Shown in pieces: positions 46,431-56,912 of a stretch of DNA of 64,000 nucleotides; within the stretch, counting starts at the first letter, position 1; every line of letters starts with the position of its first letter. The position numbers were made by a program, and so were the translations under genes. This stretch comes from Musa acuminata AAA Group (Eukaryota > Streptophyta > Magnoliopsida > Zingiberales > Musaceae). The DNA is taken from the NCBI RefSeq assembly GCF_036884655.1, contig NC_088345.1:19613001-19677000 (forward strand), read 5' to 3'. Under the pieces are notes generated by a model, which was given only the letters and a program-made list of their open reading frames with translations, had not been told where the DNA came from and did not search any database.

Positions 46431-47318
46431 TTGCTTGCTGAATTTGCTAACATTTTTGTTGAGCCACGTGGTCTTCCTCCTACTCGGCAACAAGACCATC
46501 GGATTCTAATCCTTCCGGGCAAGCCACAAGTGAACACTCATCCGTACCATTATCCTCACCTCCAAATGGATGAAATTGAAAAGATCATAAAAGAGATGCT
46601 TGAAACATGGGTGATTCGACCTAGTTGCAGCCCCTATTCCTCACCGGTTCTACTTGTATGTAAGAAGGACGGAACTTGGCAGATGTGCATCGACTACCAA
46701 GGTTTAAATGGAATCATCGTCAAGGAAAAGTACCTAATACTAGTGGTGGATGAACTTCTTGATGAGTTAAAAGGAGCTCGAGTCTTCACGAAGTTAGACC
46801 TCCGATCCGGTTACCACCAAATTCAGGTATGTGAAGATGACATTCCAAAAACTGCATTCCGTATACATGACGACCATTATAAATTATTGGTAATGCCTTT
46901 TGGGCTCACTAATGCTCTTTCAACCTTTCAAAGTCTCATGAACGATATTTTTCGGAGCTTTCTTCATAAATTTGTGCTGGTACTTTTCGATGATATTCTC
47001 TTTTATAGCCCTTCTCTTGAGACTTACTTTCAGCATTTATGGTTTGTTTTGACGATCCTTCGGAAGAATACTCTTTTTGTTAAGCAACCAAAGTGTAGCT
47101 TTCTCCAGCAAAAGGTAGAGTACCTTGGGCACTTAATATCAGAAGGAATGACAATAGACCCAACAAAAATTGAAGCAATGCAAGGCTGGCCGAAACCTAC
47201 AAACGTGAAATTACTGTGCGGGTTCCTTGAACTAACGAGCTACTACCGAAAATTTGTTAAAGACTATGGGAAGATTAGTGCACCCCTCACTTCTCTCTTG
47301 AAAAAAGATGCCTACTAG
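46431..47318 (+). pseudogene. pol: Element E reverse transcriptase, RNase H missing
   Basis: A 295-codon open frame: [49 protein letters not shown] and the catalytic box LFDDILFYS, then FLQQKVEYLGHLISE and the thumb (YYRKFVKDYGKISAPLTSL). It ends at KKDAY, where RNase H should follow; instead integrase core sequence starts. The RT palm is therefore kept here but lost in H, while RNase H is kept in H but lost here. Confidence 0.85.
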
Positions 47319-48240
47319 TATTGCCCAAATTTTCATAAAAAATATTGTTAAATTATAAGGGATGCCAATGTCCATCGTAAGTGATCGTGATAGGATCTTT
47401 ACTAGTAAATTTTGGACCAACTTATTTCAGTTACAGGGCACCAAACTAAAGATGAGTACAGTGTATCATCCACAAACTGATGGCCAAACAGAGGTGGTGA
47501 ACAGGTGTTTAGAGATGTACCTTCGATGTTTTACAAGTGACCGGTCAAAGGAGTGGGTGAAATGGCTTCCCTAGGCCGAATGGTGGTATAATATTACATA
47601 TTATTCATCTACAAAATGTGCCCCTTTTGAAGCACTGTATGGTCGGTTGGCCCTTGTGATTCTAAAGTATGCAAGTGGCTCGGCTAAGGTAGATTAGGTC
47701 GACCAAGAATTGTTTGATAGGGACAAATTACTACAACTGCTAAGGGATAATCTCTCTACCGCTCAAGCCAGAATGAAGCAACAAGCTGACACATGATGAA
47801 GTGAAAGAGAATTTTTAATAGGAGATTGGGTTTATCTTCGCCTACAACCATACAAGCAACTCTCCATCAACACTCGAGCCTCCATGAAGCTATTCTCACA
47901 TTTTTATAGGCCTTGTAAAATCACAGAGCATATTGGAGTCATGGCATACAAACTTAAATTGCCTAAGGATGTCAAAATTCACCTTGTCTTCCACGTGTCA
48001 TGCCTGAAGCCCAAGTTGGGAGAACACGAGTCACTCTAGATCCAGCTGCCCAACACCATTGATGATGGAGATATTGAAGCCTAACCACAAGCCATCCTCA
48101 ATCGCAGAATCGTGATGCGTCGCTGACGTCCCTCTACTGAAGTACTAGTGCATTAGAATAATTTACCACTTGAAGACGCCATATAGGAATCACATGAGGA
48201 GCTAAAGGCTCGGTTCCCTGAGTTCATGAAACCTCAGCCT
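47319..48240 (+). pseudogene. pol: Element E integrase C-half with chromodomain, broken
   Basis: Starts within the catalytic core: [16 protein letters not shown] (second Asp), [15 protein letters not shown] (Glu), then KEWVKWLP. The C-terminal domain ([27 protein letters not shown]) and a chromodomain-like end (STEVLVH, NNLPLEDAI, ELKARFPEFM) follow with stops at about 47571, 47696, 48038 and others. The N-terminal zinc domain and first Asp are deleted. Confidence 0.82.
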
Positions 48241-48272
48241 TGAGGACAAGGCTGATTTGGATAGGGTGGGCT

Positions 48273-48667
48273 TGATAAAACCCTAGCATGGTTGGGTCAT
48301 ACTCAACCAAGAAGCAGCTAATAAAATCTTGTGAGATTGTAATAAACCCCACCTAGCCACCTCTATCCTATAAAGAAGAGTGGCTAGGGTTTATATTTGG
48401 GCCTTTGGGCTTCCTAGCCGCTGCCCCCTTTTACTAGGTTGGTTGGTTAGAGTTGAGGGCAAAAGGGGTAACTCACTTAGGAAGTAGCCCTTATGGCTAG
48501 GGTTTGGAGCCCTATATAAGCATGTAGCTTCCATCTCTTTGGGAATAAGATTTATTTATAATTGTAGCCATTTGACAGACTTCTAGGATGGTGGAACCCC
48601 TATAGTGTTCCAAGGAGTGATCTCCCTAAAAGATCAATCTATATAGAATTTCTCTAGGGTTCTATCA
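48273..48667 (+). repeat. 3' LTR of element E (395 bp)
   Basis: TGATAAAACCC to GGTTCTATCA, same length as the D LTR. It is preceded by the conserved GAGGACAAGGCTGATTTGG and a purine-rich GATAGGGTGGG. A TATA-like CTATATAAGC is near 48510. Confidence 0.85.
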
Positions 48668-48858
48668 TTAGGTCATGCTTGCATGAAACTAATCTCTCAA
48701 ATCTCATTCAAAGAACTTTTAAGGGGAATTCCTAATATTAAGTTTATCGAAGATAATGTGTATGATGTATGTCAACTAGGAAAACAAATAAAAGGTAGTT
48801 TTAAACTAAAGAATCAAATAAGCACCTCTAGACTATTGCAATTGATCAATATGGATTT
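48668..48858 (+). pseudogene. pol: Element J, left piece: Copia integrase zinc-domain fragment
   Basis: The frame reads GHACMKLISQISFKELLRG and VYDVCQLGKQIKGSF, the second half of the integrase HHCC domain, up to LINMDF at the start of the catalytic core. One Cys of the CxxC pair is Val-Tyr-Asp-Val-Cys, so zinc binding is damaged. It continues at 56913 after element I; GATTT at 48854-48858 is the duplicated target. Confidence 0.88.
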
Positions 48859-50064
48859 TGTTGAATCTCGAATTTTGATGATAAAATCAATTGATGGGTT
48901 AATTGATCTAATCCATATTATTGAGTTAAGTGTGCAGGAGTAACTATAATAACTAGAAAACACAAAGCAAGAATACAGGAGTCAAGTTCGATGGACGTTT
49001 AAGAGTCCGAAGAATCGTCGGAGATGCTGCCGGAACCAACCGAGAAGAAATCGGGAACCTGTCGGAATTTTCGGAAGTTCGCCGAAGAGATCGTCAGAGG
49101 TTCACGGAGATCACCGAGAAGGCTTGGCTACTCGTTAAAGTCATCACAAGTTCAGGAGCTTGCTGGGAGTCCATCGGAAGAAGTTCATCGGAAAGCTCGC
49201 CGGAACAAGACTCGACGTTCGTGGTTGAAAACTTGCTTAGGATGTGTTTTGTTATGTAGATCACTTGTAATTATGATTAGGATTAAGAGATAATCCTATA
49301 TCCTGGCTAGGGGCCAATTGGGCCCAAAATTAGATTTGGTTTGGGCTAAATTTGAAGCCCAACAAGTGAACCGAAGGGTCTGGCGGTGGCACCGCCCAGC
49401 ACCCGAGAGCTGGGCGGTGGCACCGCCCAGCACTGTCAATGTCTGACAATGACAGGCGGTGGCACCACCAACATCGAGAACCCAAAAAGAATTCAAATTT
49501 GGAGCCCAAATTTAAATCCGCTTGAGGCCTATAAATACCCCTCAAATCTCAGCTGAGATCATAACTTTTTGAGCAGCAAGTGATTGAGAGAAAAGTCTTA
49601 GAAGAGTCTTTGCTACTCTTGTTTTCAATTTGCTAGTGTTCACCTCCTTCTTTCTTGCTGAAAATCTGTAAGAGAGTGAACCGCTTGTAAAAGTTGTAAG
49701 AGGGGTATTTACCCTTCCCTTTCAAGAGATTTGCTAGTGGAAGGTGGGAGCCTCATCGAAGAGGGGCCTCGCAAGTGGATGTAGGTCATTTGACCGAACC
49801 ACTGTAAAATCGGCGTAATCTCTGGTTTGCATTTACTTATTGTCATTTATATTACTGCAAACCATTTGCACTTTAATGCTATACTGCTTTGTCTCCGTCT
49901 TTCTTATCTCTTCAAGTTAAAACACATTCGAAACGGTTTTAAACGAAAACGTTGCTTTTATCGTACGAAGTTTCCGAAAAGTGTTTAAATCGTGAAAAGT
50001 ATATCGCACTTCACCGCTGCACTAATTCACCTCCCCCCCTCTTAGTGCCGCTCCGATCCTAACA
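48859..50064 (+). repeat. 5' LTR of element I (1206 bp)
   Basis: TGTTGAATCTCGAATTTTG to CTCCGATCCTAACA. U3 dyads at 49378-49475 (GGCGGTGGCACCGCC type), TATA at 49530-49537, U5 dyad GGTC ATTT GACC at 49782-49795, poly(C) of 7 near 50033. Confidence 0.94.
49530..49537 (+). promoter_or_regulatory. LTR TATA box, 5' LTR of I
   Basis: TATAAATA in GAGGCCTATAAATACCCC; would drive the element transcript. Confidence 0.75.
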
Positions 50065-50066
50065 AT

Positions 50067-50078
50067 TGGTATCAGAGC
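50067..50078 (+). promoter_or_regulatory. Primer-binding site of element I
   Basis: TGGTATCAGAGC, perfect initiator-Met complement, two bases after the LTR. Confidence 0.92.
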
Positions 50079-50116
50079 AAGGCTCACTCTCATATTTGGT
50101 TTAATACCCAAGAGAG

Positions 50117-51682
50117 ATGGCTTACTCCGGCATGCATGAGGGACACTCTATCACACGTCCACCTATGTTTAATGGGTCGGATTACACATATTGGAAGACC
50201 CGTATGAGGATCTTCCTCATTTCCATGGATTTCGAGCTTTGGACTATTGTCGAAAACGGATTTCAAAAATCTTCTCTTCCGATGAGCGAATGGAATGAAT
50301 CGGAGAATAAGGTTTTTTCTTTAAACGCAAAGGCTATAAATGCCTTGTTTTGTGCACTAGATAAAAATGAGTTTAATCGTGTTTCAATTTGTGATTCGGC
50401 TTTTGATATTTGGAGAACTCTTGAGGTCACTCATGAAGGCACTAGCCGAGTGAAAGAGTCCAAAATCAACATCCTTGTGCACTCTTATGAACTTTTCCGA
50501 AAGAAACCAAGTGAGTCCATCGGAGACATGTACACCCGTTTCACGGATGTCATCAATGGACTTAAAGCTCTTGGTAAAGATTTTTCTAACTTTGAACTAG
50601 TAAACAAAATCTTAAGATCTATTCCTAAAAGTTGGGATCCAAAAGTTATGACCATTCAAGAGGCCAAGGACCTCAAAACATTCCCTCTTGAAGAACTTAT
50701 TGGGTCTCTAATGACCTACGAAATGACATGTTAAGCTCATGACGAGCTCGAGAACCCCCTTCCAAAGAACAGGAAGGATATGACACTTACATCACAAGAA
50801 GATCACTTGAAAGGAACATCAAGTGATGAGGACAGTGATAATTACATTGCACTTTTGACTCAAAAAATTAAAAAATATTTAAGAAAGAACAAATTTAAAA
50901 ATAATACAAAAAATAAAGTTGAACAAAAGAAGGACCAAGTGATTTGCTATGAGTGTAAAAAACCGGGACACTACAAGAACGATTGTCCTCAAGCCAAAAA
51001 GAGAACATCAAAGAAGAAGGCGCTCAAGGCAACGTGGGATGATTCAAGCGCGTCCGAAGAAGAGGAGTCCAACACCGAGCAAGTTGCTCATTACGTGCTA
51101 ATGGCTTTAGGAGAAGAGGTATGTGATTTATTTAATGAAGATTTATCTTTTGAAGAACTCTCTATCGCTTTTCATGAATTATTTGATGAATGTAGAACTA
51201 TTAGCAAGAAGTTAAGTATCATAAAGAAAGAGCATACTTTGCTACAAGATTAGTTTGATAGTCTTCAAACTCCTCCATGCTCCAAGTATGAGCATTTAGA
51301 AGCAATAAAAAATGAAAATTTGCTTCTTAAAGAAACCTTAAACAAGTTTAAGGTTGGTAGCAAAGGATTAGATATGATCCTTGCACACAAGGGTCACGTC
51401 GCAAATAGAAATGGAATTGGATTTGTAAAAGGATTACATCAAAATCCTACCACTTTCATAAAAGGACCTACATTACATGTTTCCTCTTATATGAAATGCA
51501 ACTTCTGTTGCAAATCCGGACATATTGCCTACAAATGTCCATTTAGGAAAATTAGTTCACAAAAATTAATATGGGTTCCTAAAGGAACTATAAAGGATTC
51601 AATAATAAATAACAAAGTTAGTGGATCAATTTTTGAGGCACCCAAAATCAAATGGGTACCTAAAAGTCATCCTCTTTTGTAG
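50117..51682 (+). pseudogene. gag: Element I gag with two internal stops
   Basis: ATG at 50117; the capsid region is open to a TAA at 50732-50734 (YWKTRMRIFLISMDFEL, TRFTDVINGLKALGK). The same frame resumes with the zinc knuckle CYECKKPGHYKNDC near 50945, a TAG at 51251-51253, and the second knuckle CNFCCKSGHIAYKC near 51500. It ends HPLL then TAG at 51680-51682; the same frame then runs on into protease, as in G. Layout and length match A. Confidence 0.9.
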
Positions 51683-54600
51683 ACAAACCCACAAGCTAGG
51701 AGCAAGAGATGGTATCTTGATAGTGGATGCTCAAGACATATGACTAGAGATCCATCTCATTTTTCTATGCTCACTAGCAAAGAAGAAGGGTATGTCACCT
51801 TCGGAGACAACAATAAAGGCAAAATCATTGGCAAGGGAATTATTGGTAACAAATTTCGTTTTTCCATTGATGATGTTTTACTAGTTGATGGATTGAAACA
51901 TAATCTCTTGAGTATTAGTCAACTATGCGATAAAGGTTATATCGTTAGATTCGAATCAAATGTGTATTATCGAAAAACCAAACAATAACTTGACTATAAT
52001 TGCATTAAAACAAAATAATGTCTACACCATCAACCTTGATGAACTAAGTAATGAAATGTGCTTCTCCGCTCTAAATGATGATGCTTGGCTTTGGCATAGG
52101 AGATTAGGCCATGCAAGCATGAAACTAATATCTAAGATCTCATCTAGAGAATTAGTACGAGGGATTCCAAATATGAAGTTTACTAAGGACAGAGTATGTG
52201 ATGCATGTCAACTAGGTAAACAAATAAAAACTAGTTTCAAACCAAAAAATCAAATTAGCACCACTAGACCACTATAATTGATCCATTTGGACTTATTCGG
52301 ACCAATTGACACAATAAGTCTAGGAGGAAGCAAATATACGTTTGTAATTGTGGATGACTATACTAGGTACACTTGGACCTATTTCTTAGTCCACAAAAGT
52401 GATTGCTTCAAGTGCTTCTTAAAATTTTGTAAACTCACTCAAAACGAAAAGGGCTTCATGATTTCATCAATTCGGAGTGATCATGGTGGCGAATTTCAAA
52501 ACCTTGATTTCCAAAATCTTTGTGAAGTTAATGGATACAATCACAACTTCTCCACTCCAAGAAATCCCCAACAAAATAGAGTAGTTGAAAGAATAAATAG
52601 AAACCTATAAGAAATGGCAAGAACTATGTTAAATGAACATAGTTTACCTAAGTATTTTTGGGCCGAAGCCATAAATACGACTTGCTACATCATGAAGAGG
52701 GTCCTAATAAGACCATCCCTATCAAAAACTCCCTATGAATTATGGAATAATAAAAAATCAAATATTTCCTATTTTAAAGTTTTCGGTTGTAAATGCTTTA
52801 TTTTGAATGAAAAGGATGCCTTAGGAAAATTTGATGCTAAATCCGATTAAGGCATCTTTCTTGGTTACTCTTCCATTTCTAAGGCTTTTCGAGTTTTTAA
52901 TAAAAGAACCTTAGTAATAGAAGAGTCTATTCATGTAGTTTTTAATAAAATTTTTAATTTAAAGAAAAATGATTTTGATGATGATCTTGGTTTTGATAAT
53001 TTGAATTTAAATGAACCCCCTCCTCAAAATAGCAACTTGGATGCACCTTCTTCCGAAATTTCCTTACCCAAGGAATGGAAGTATATAGATGCTCATCCAA
53101 AGGAGCTAAGTATAGGAGATACATCAAAAGGGGTTCAAACTCGTTCCTCTTTCAAGAATTTTTGTGCTAACGCCGCCTTCCTTTCTCAAATCGAACCTAA
53201 ATGCATTAACGAGGCCATAAAAGATTATTTTTGGGTTATTGCAATGCAAGAGGAAATGAATCAATTTGAGAGGAATAAGGTATGGAAGCTTGTTCCTAGA
53301 CCTAGTGACCATTTAGTCATTGGTACTAAATCGGTCTTTAGAAACAAGACAAAAATGGTATCGTGGTTAGAAACAAGGCTAGATTAGTGGCCAAAGGTTT
53401 CAACCAAGAAGAAGGTATCGATTACGAAGAAACCTTCGCTCCCGTGGCTCGATTAGAAGCCATAAGGATGCTCCTTGCCTATGCTAGTAGTAATAATTTT
53501 AAACTATTTCAAATGGATGTCAAAAGTGCTTTTTTGAATGGTTTTATTTCCGAAGAAGTATATGTCGAACAACCTCCCGGATTTGAAAATTCTCTTCTTC
53601 CTAGCCATGTATTCAAATTGACTAAGGCTCTCTATGGCTTGAAACAAGCTCCTAGAGCTTGGTATGAAAGGCTTAGTTCCTTTCTTATTTTAAATAATTT
53701 TAACAAAGGCAAGGTTGATACTACATTGTTTATTAAACATTTTGAAAATAATTTTCTTATTGTGCAAATTTATGTTGACGATATTATTTTTGGCTCTTCG
53801 GATGAGTCACTATGTGAATCATTTGCCAAATGTATGAGTCATGAATTTGAAATGAGTTTAATGGGTGAATTAACTTTCTTTTTAGGATTACAAATCAAAC
53901 AACTTAGTGATGGTATATTTCTTAACCAATCTAAATATACATTAGAATTGTTAAAATGATTTAACATGGATAATTCAAAAGCAATAAACACCCCTATGAG
54001 CACTTCGACTAAGTTAGATATGGATGAAAATAGTGAAAATTTTGATCAAAAAACATATAGGGGAATGATAGGTAGTCTACTCTACCTCACCGTGACTAGA
54101 CCGGATATTATGTTTAGTGTAGGACTTTACGCTATGTTTCAATCAAATCCTAAATTATCTCATCTTAAAAGTGTTAAAAGAATATTTAGGTATCTTAAAG
54201 GAACTCCAAATCTAGGACTGTGGTATCCAAAATCTGAAAATTTTGATTTAATAGCTTATGCATATGCCGATTTTGACGGATGCAGGATAGATAGAAAAAG
54301 TACATCTGGAACATGCCAATTTTTAGGACATGCACTTGTTTCTTGGACTTCCAAGAAACAAAATTCAGTTGCACTATCTACGGCGGAAGCCGAATACATT
54401 GCTGCAAGTGCATGTTGTGCACAAGTTGTTTGGATGAAAAATACATTAGTAGACTATGGAATTCACTTTAAAAACATTCCCATAAAATGTGATAATACTA
54501 GTGCCATATGTCTTACTAAAAATCCAATTCAGCACTCTAGAACTAAGCACATCGACGTTAGGCATCATTTCATACGCGATCATGTCCTTAACAATGATGT

Positions 54601-54715
54601 TGTTCTAGAATTCATTGACACAAAGTATCAATTAGTAGATATATTTACAAAAGCTTTGAATGAAGACCAATTTGAATTCATTAGAAGGGAATTAGGTATG
54701 TTAAATTGTCCCTAA
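51683..54715 (+). pseudogene. pol: Element I pol, broken
   Basis: Protease ([18 protein letters not shown]) begins just after the gag stop. A frame change lies near 51960. Integrase: WLWHRRLGHASMKLI, VCDACQLGKQIK, HLDLFGPIDTISLGGSKY, SDHGGEFQN, NRVVERINRNL with all catalytic acids. Stops at 52275, 52608 and 52848; a second frame change near 53345 by a small deletion. [47 protein letters not shown]. RNase H after a stop at 53957: AYAYADFDGCRIDRKSTSG, where the first Asp of the usual DAD motif is Tyr, then STAEAEYIAAS and HIDVRHHFIRD. Ends LGMLNCP at 54715. Confidence 0.92.
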
Positions 54716-55630
54716 GAATAAACTTGTTTGAATGGATTTTCTGTAAAGTTTTTTATTCTCTCTCAATTCCTCGGTGAATCTAATCCTTCTCTTTCGATTC
54801 TAAATGACTTGTTAAATTATCTTATCCTATCTTGAGTCAAACACCGCTCCCATCTGATCAAGATTAATGATGTTATGATATTTTGAATCTCGAAATTGAT
54901 TTTGATGGCTTGATTATGAGTTTCAAGTTGACGAATTGAATTTGAATGGATTTATATTCAAATTATGATCTTGACTTATTGGAGTTATTACTTGAAATTT
55001 TTTTTCTTATCCCAATCTCTTCTTTGTACATCTACAATTTTTGTTATTTATAGAAAGAAAAGATTTGATAATATGGATGAATGCTGAATTTTCCTTTAAG
55101 ATGAACTCTACGTAAAGATTTCAGCATACTTAATTTTGAATGATAAAATCTTTGTATGATCAATGATAATATAGATGAATGATGTATGATCAATGATAAA
55201 ATCTTTGTATGACGAATTATGTGCTTCAAGTCTCATTCCCTTTTTGTTGATGACAAAGGGGGAGAAAAGTGATGACTTGTATCATTTTAATAGCATGACA
55301 TATATGCCTTGCAAAATCCTTGAGAATATCACAAGATCGATTGATCATATTGAAAGCATGTCTTACATTTATATTATGAAATTCATGTTGAAAATCTTTA
55401 TCTCCTGCCATAGTAAAAATTGTCTCTTATCATTCGACTTGAAAATGATTTTCATCGAAGTTTTGTATTCACTATTGCTTAATTAGAATAATGATAAGTT
55501 CTACGGTTAGAACTTATCGGTTTATGCTTGAATTCAATGGATGAAATTCAAGTGTTTTCATCTTCTCATAATATGGCATATAGATAGGGGGAGTTATGTT
55601 TAACTCCGTCATCAATTGATTGTCATCATC
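54716..55630 (+). other. 3' non-coding region of element I
   Basis: About 0.9 kb, AT-rich, no envelope-like ORF. It contains the TTTTTGTTGATGACAAAGGGGGAG motif (split here as a motif near 55240) shared in reverse by B and G tails, and stretches that resemble the C tail. Confidence 0.82.
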
Positions 55631-55643
55631 AAAAAGGGGGAGA
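55631..55643 (+). promoter_or_regulatory. Polypurine tract of element I
   Basis: AAAAAGGGGGAGA immediately upstream of the 3' LTR start at 55645. Confidence 0.9.
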
Positions 55644-55644
55644 T

Positions 55645-56912
55645 TGTTGAATCTCATATTTTGATGATAAAATCAATTGATGGGTTAATTGATCTAATCC
55701 ATATTATTGAGTTAAGTGTGTAGGAGTAACTACGATAACCAGAAAACACAAAGCAAGAATACCGGAGTCAAGTTCGATGGACGTTTAAGAGTCCAAAGAA
55801 TCGTCGGAGATGCTGCCAGAACCAACCGAGAAGAAATTGGGAACTTGTCGGAATTTTTGGAAGTTCGCCGAAGAGATCGTCGAAGGTTCACGGAGATCAC
55901 CGTGAAGGCTCGGCTACTCGTTAAAGTCATCACAAGTTTGGTAGCTTGCTGGGAGTCCGTCGGAAGAAGTTCGTCGGAAAGCTCGCCGGAACAAGACTCG
56001 ACGTTCGCGGTTGAAAACTTGCTTAGGATTGTTTTGTTATATAGTTCACTTGTAATTAGGATTAGGATTAAGAGATAATCCTATATCCTGGCTAGGGGCT
56101 AACTGGGCCCAAAATTAGACTTGGTTTGGGCTAAATTTGAAGCCCAACAAGTGAACCGAAGGGTCTGGCGTTGGCACCGCCAGACTAGGCGGTTGCACCG
56201 CCTAGCACCCGAGAGCTGGGCGGTGGCACCGCTCAACACTGTCAATGTCTGATAGTGATAGGCGGTGGCACCGCCCAGCACTGTCAATGTCTGACAATGA
56301 TAGGCGGTGGCACCGCCAGCATCGGGAACCCAAAGAGAATTCAAATTTGGAGCCCAAATTTAAATCCTCTTGAGGCCTATAAATACCCCTCAAATCTCAG
56401 CTGAGATCACAACTTTTTGAGCAGCAAGTGATTGAGAGAAAAGTCTTAGAAGAGTCTTTGCTAGTCTTGTTTTCAATTTGCTAGTGTTCACCTCCTTCTT
56501 TCTTGCTGAAAATTTGTAAGAGAGTGAACCGCTTGTAAAAGTTGTAAGAGGGGTATTTACCCTTCCCTTTCAAGAGATTTGCTAGTGGAAGGTGGGAGTC
56601 TCATCGAAGAGGGGCATCGCAAGTGGATGTAGGTCATTTGACCGAACCACTGTAAAATTGGCATAATCTCTGGTTTGCATTTACTTATTGTCATTTATAT
56701 TATTGCAAACCATTTGCACTTTAATGCTATATTGCTTTGTCTCCGTCTTACTTATCTCTTCAAGTTAAAACGCAATCAAAACGGTTTTAAATGAAAACAT
56801 TGCTTTTATCGTACGAAGTTTTCGAAAAGTGTTTAAATCGTGAAAAGTATATCGCACTTCACCGCTGCACTAATTCACCCCCCCCCCTCTTAGTGCCGCT
56901 CCGATCCTAATA
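55645..56912 (+). repeat. 3' LTR of element I (1268 bp)
   Basis: TGTTGAATCTCATATTTTG to CTCCGATCCTAATA. It is about 62 bp longer than the 5' LTR because the U3 dyad array (56160-56325) has extra GGCGGTGGCACCGCC units and an extra CACTGTCAATGTCTGA block. TATA at 56378-56385, U5 dyad at 56632-56643. Confidence 0.93.
56378..56385 (+). promoter_or_regulatory. LTR TATA box, 3' LTR of I
   Basis: TATAAATA in GAGGCCTATAAATACCCC. Confidence 0.7.

Larger units (their letters stand above)
44734..48667 (+). mobile_element. Element E, piece 3: Reina-like Gypsy body and 3' LTR
   Basis: Leader end (44734-44922), gag, protease, RT, truncated integrase with chromodomain, 3' LTR (48273-48667). RNase H and the integrase N-terminus are deleted at about 47319. 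The right flank TTAGG is Copia pol (element J), so E inserted into J. Its 5' LTR is not in the window. Confidence 0.88.
48859..56912 (+). mobile_element. Element I: full-length Ty1/Copia retrotransposon
   Basis: 5' LTR (48859-50064), primer site, gag, pol, 3' region, polypurine tract, 3' LTR (55645-56912); 8054 bp. A perfect GATTT duplication (48854-48858 and 56913-56917) places it inside the integrase of J. The first 226 LTR bases differ at about 11 positions (about 5%). Gag and pol carry several stops and two frame changes. The LTR edge GTGCCGCTCCGATCC defines a third LTR subfamily. Confidence 0.95.

Noticed and set aside
55193..55486. Possible envelope-like ORF downstream of element I pol
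   Set aside because: Only 97 codons, AT-rich, no signal peptide plus transmembrane layout and no counterpart in G.
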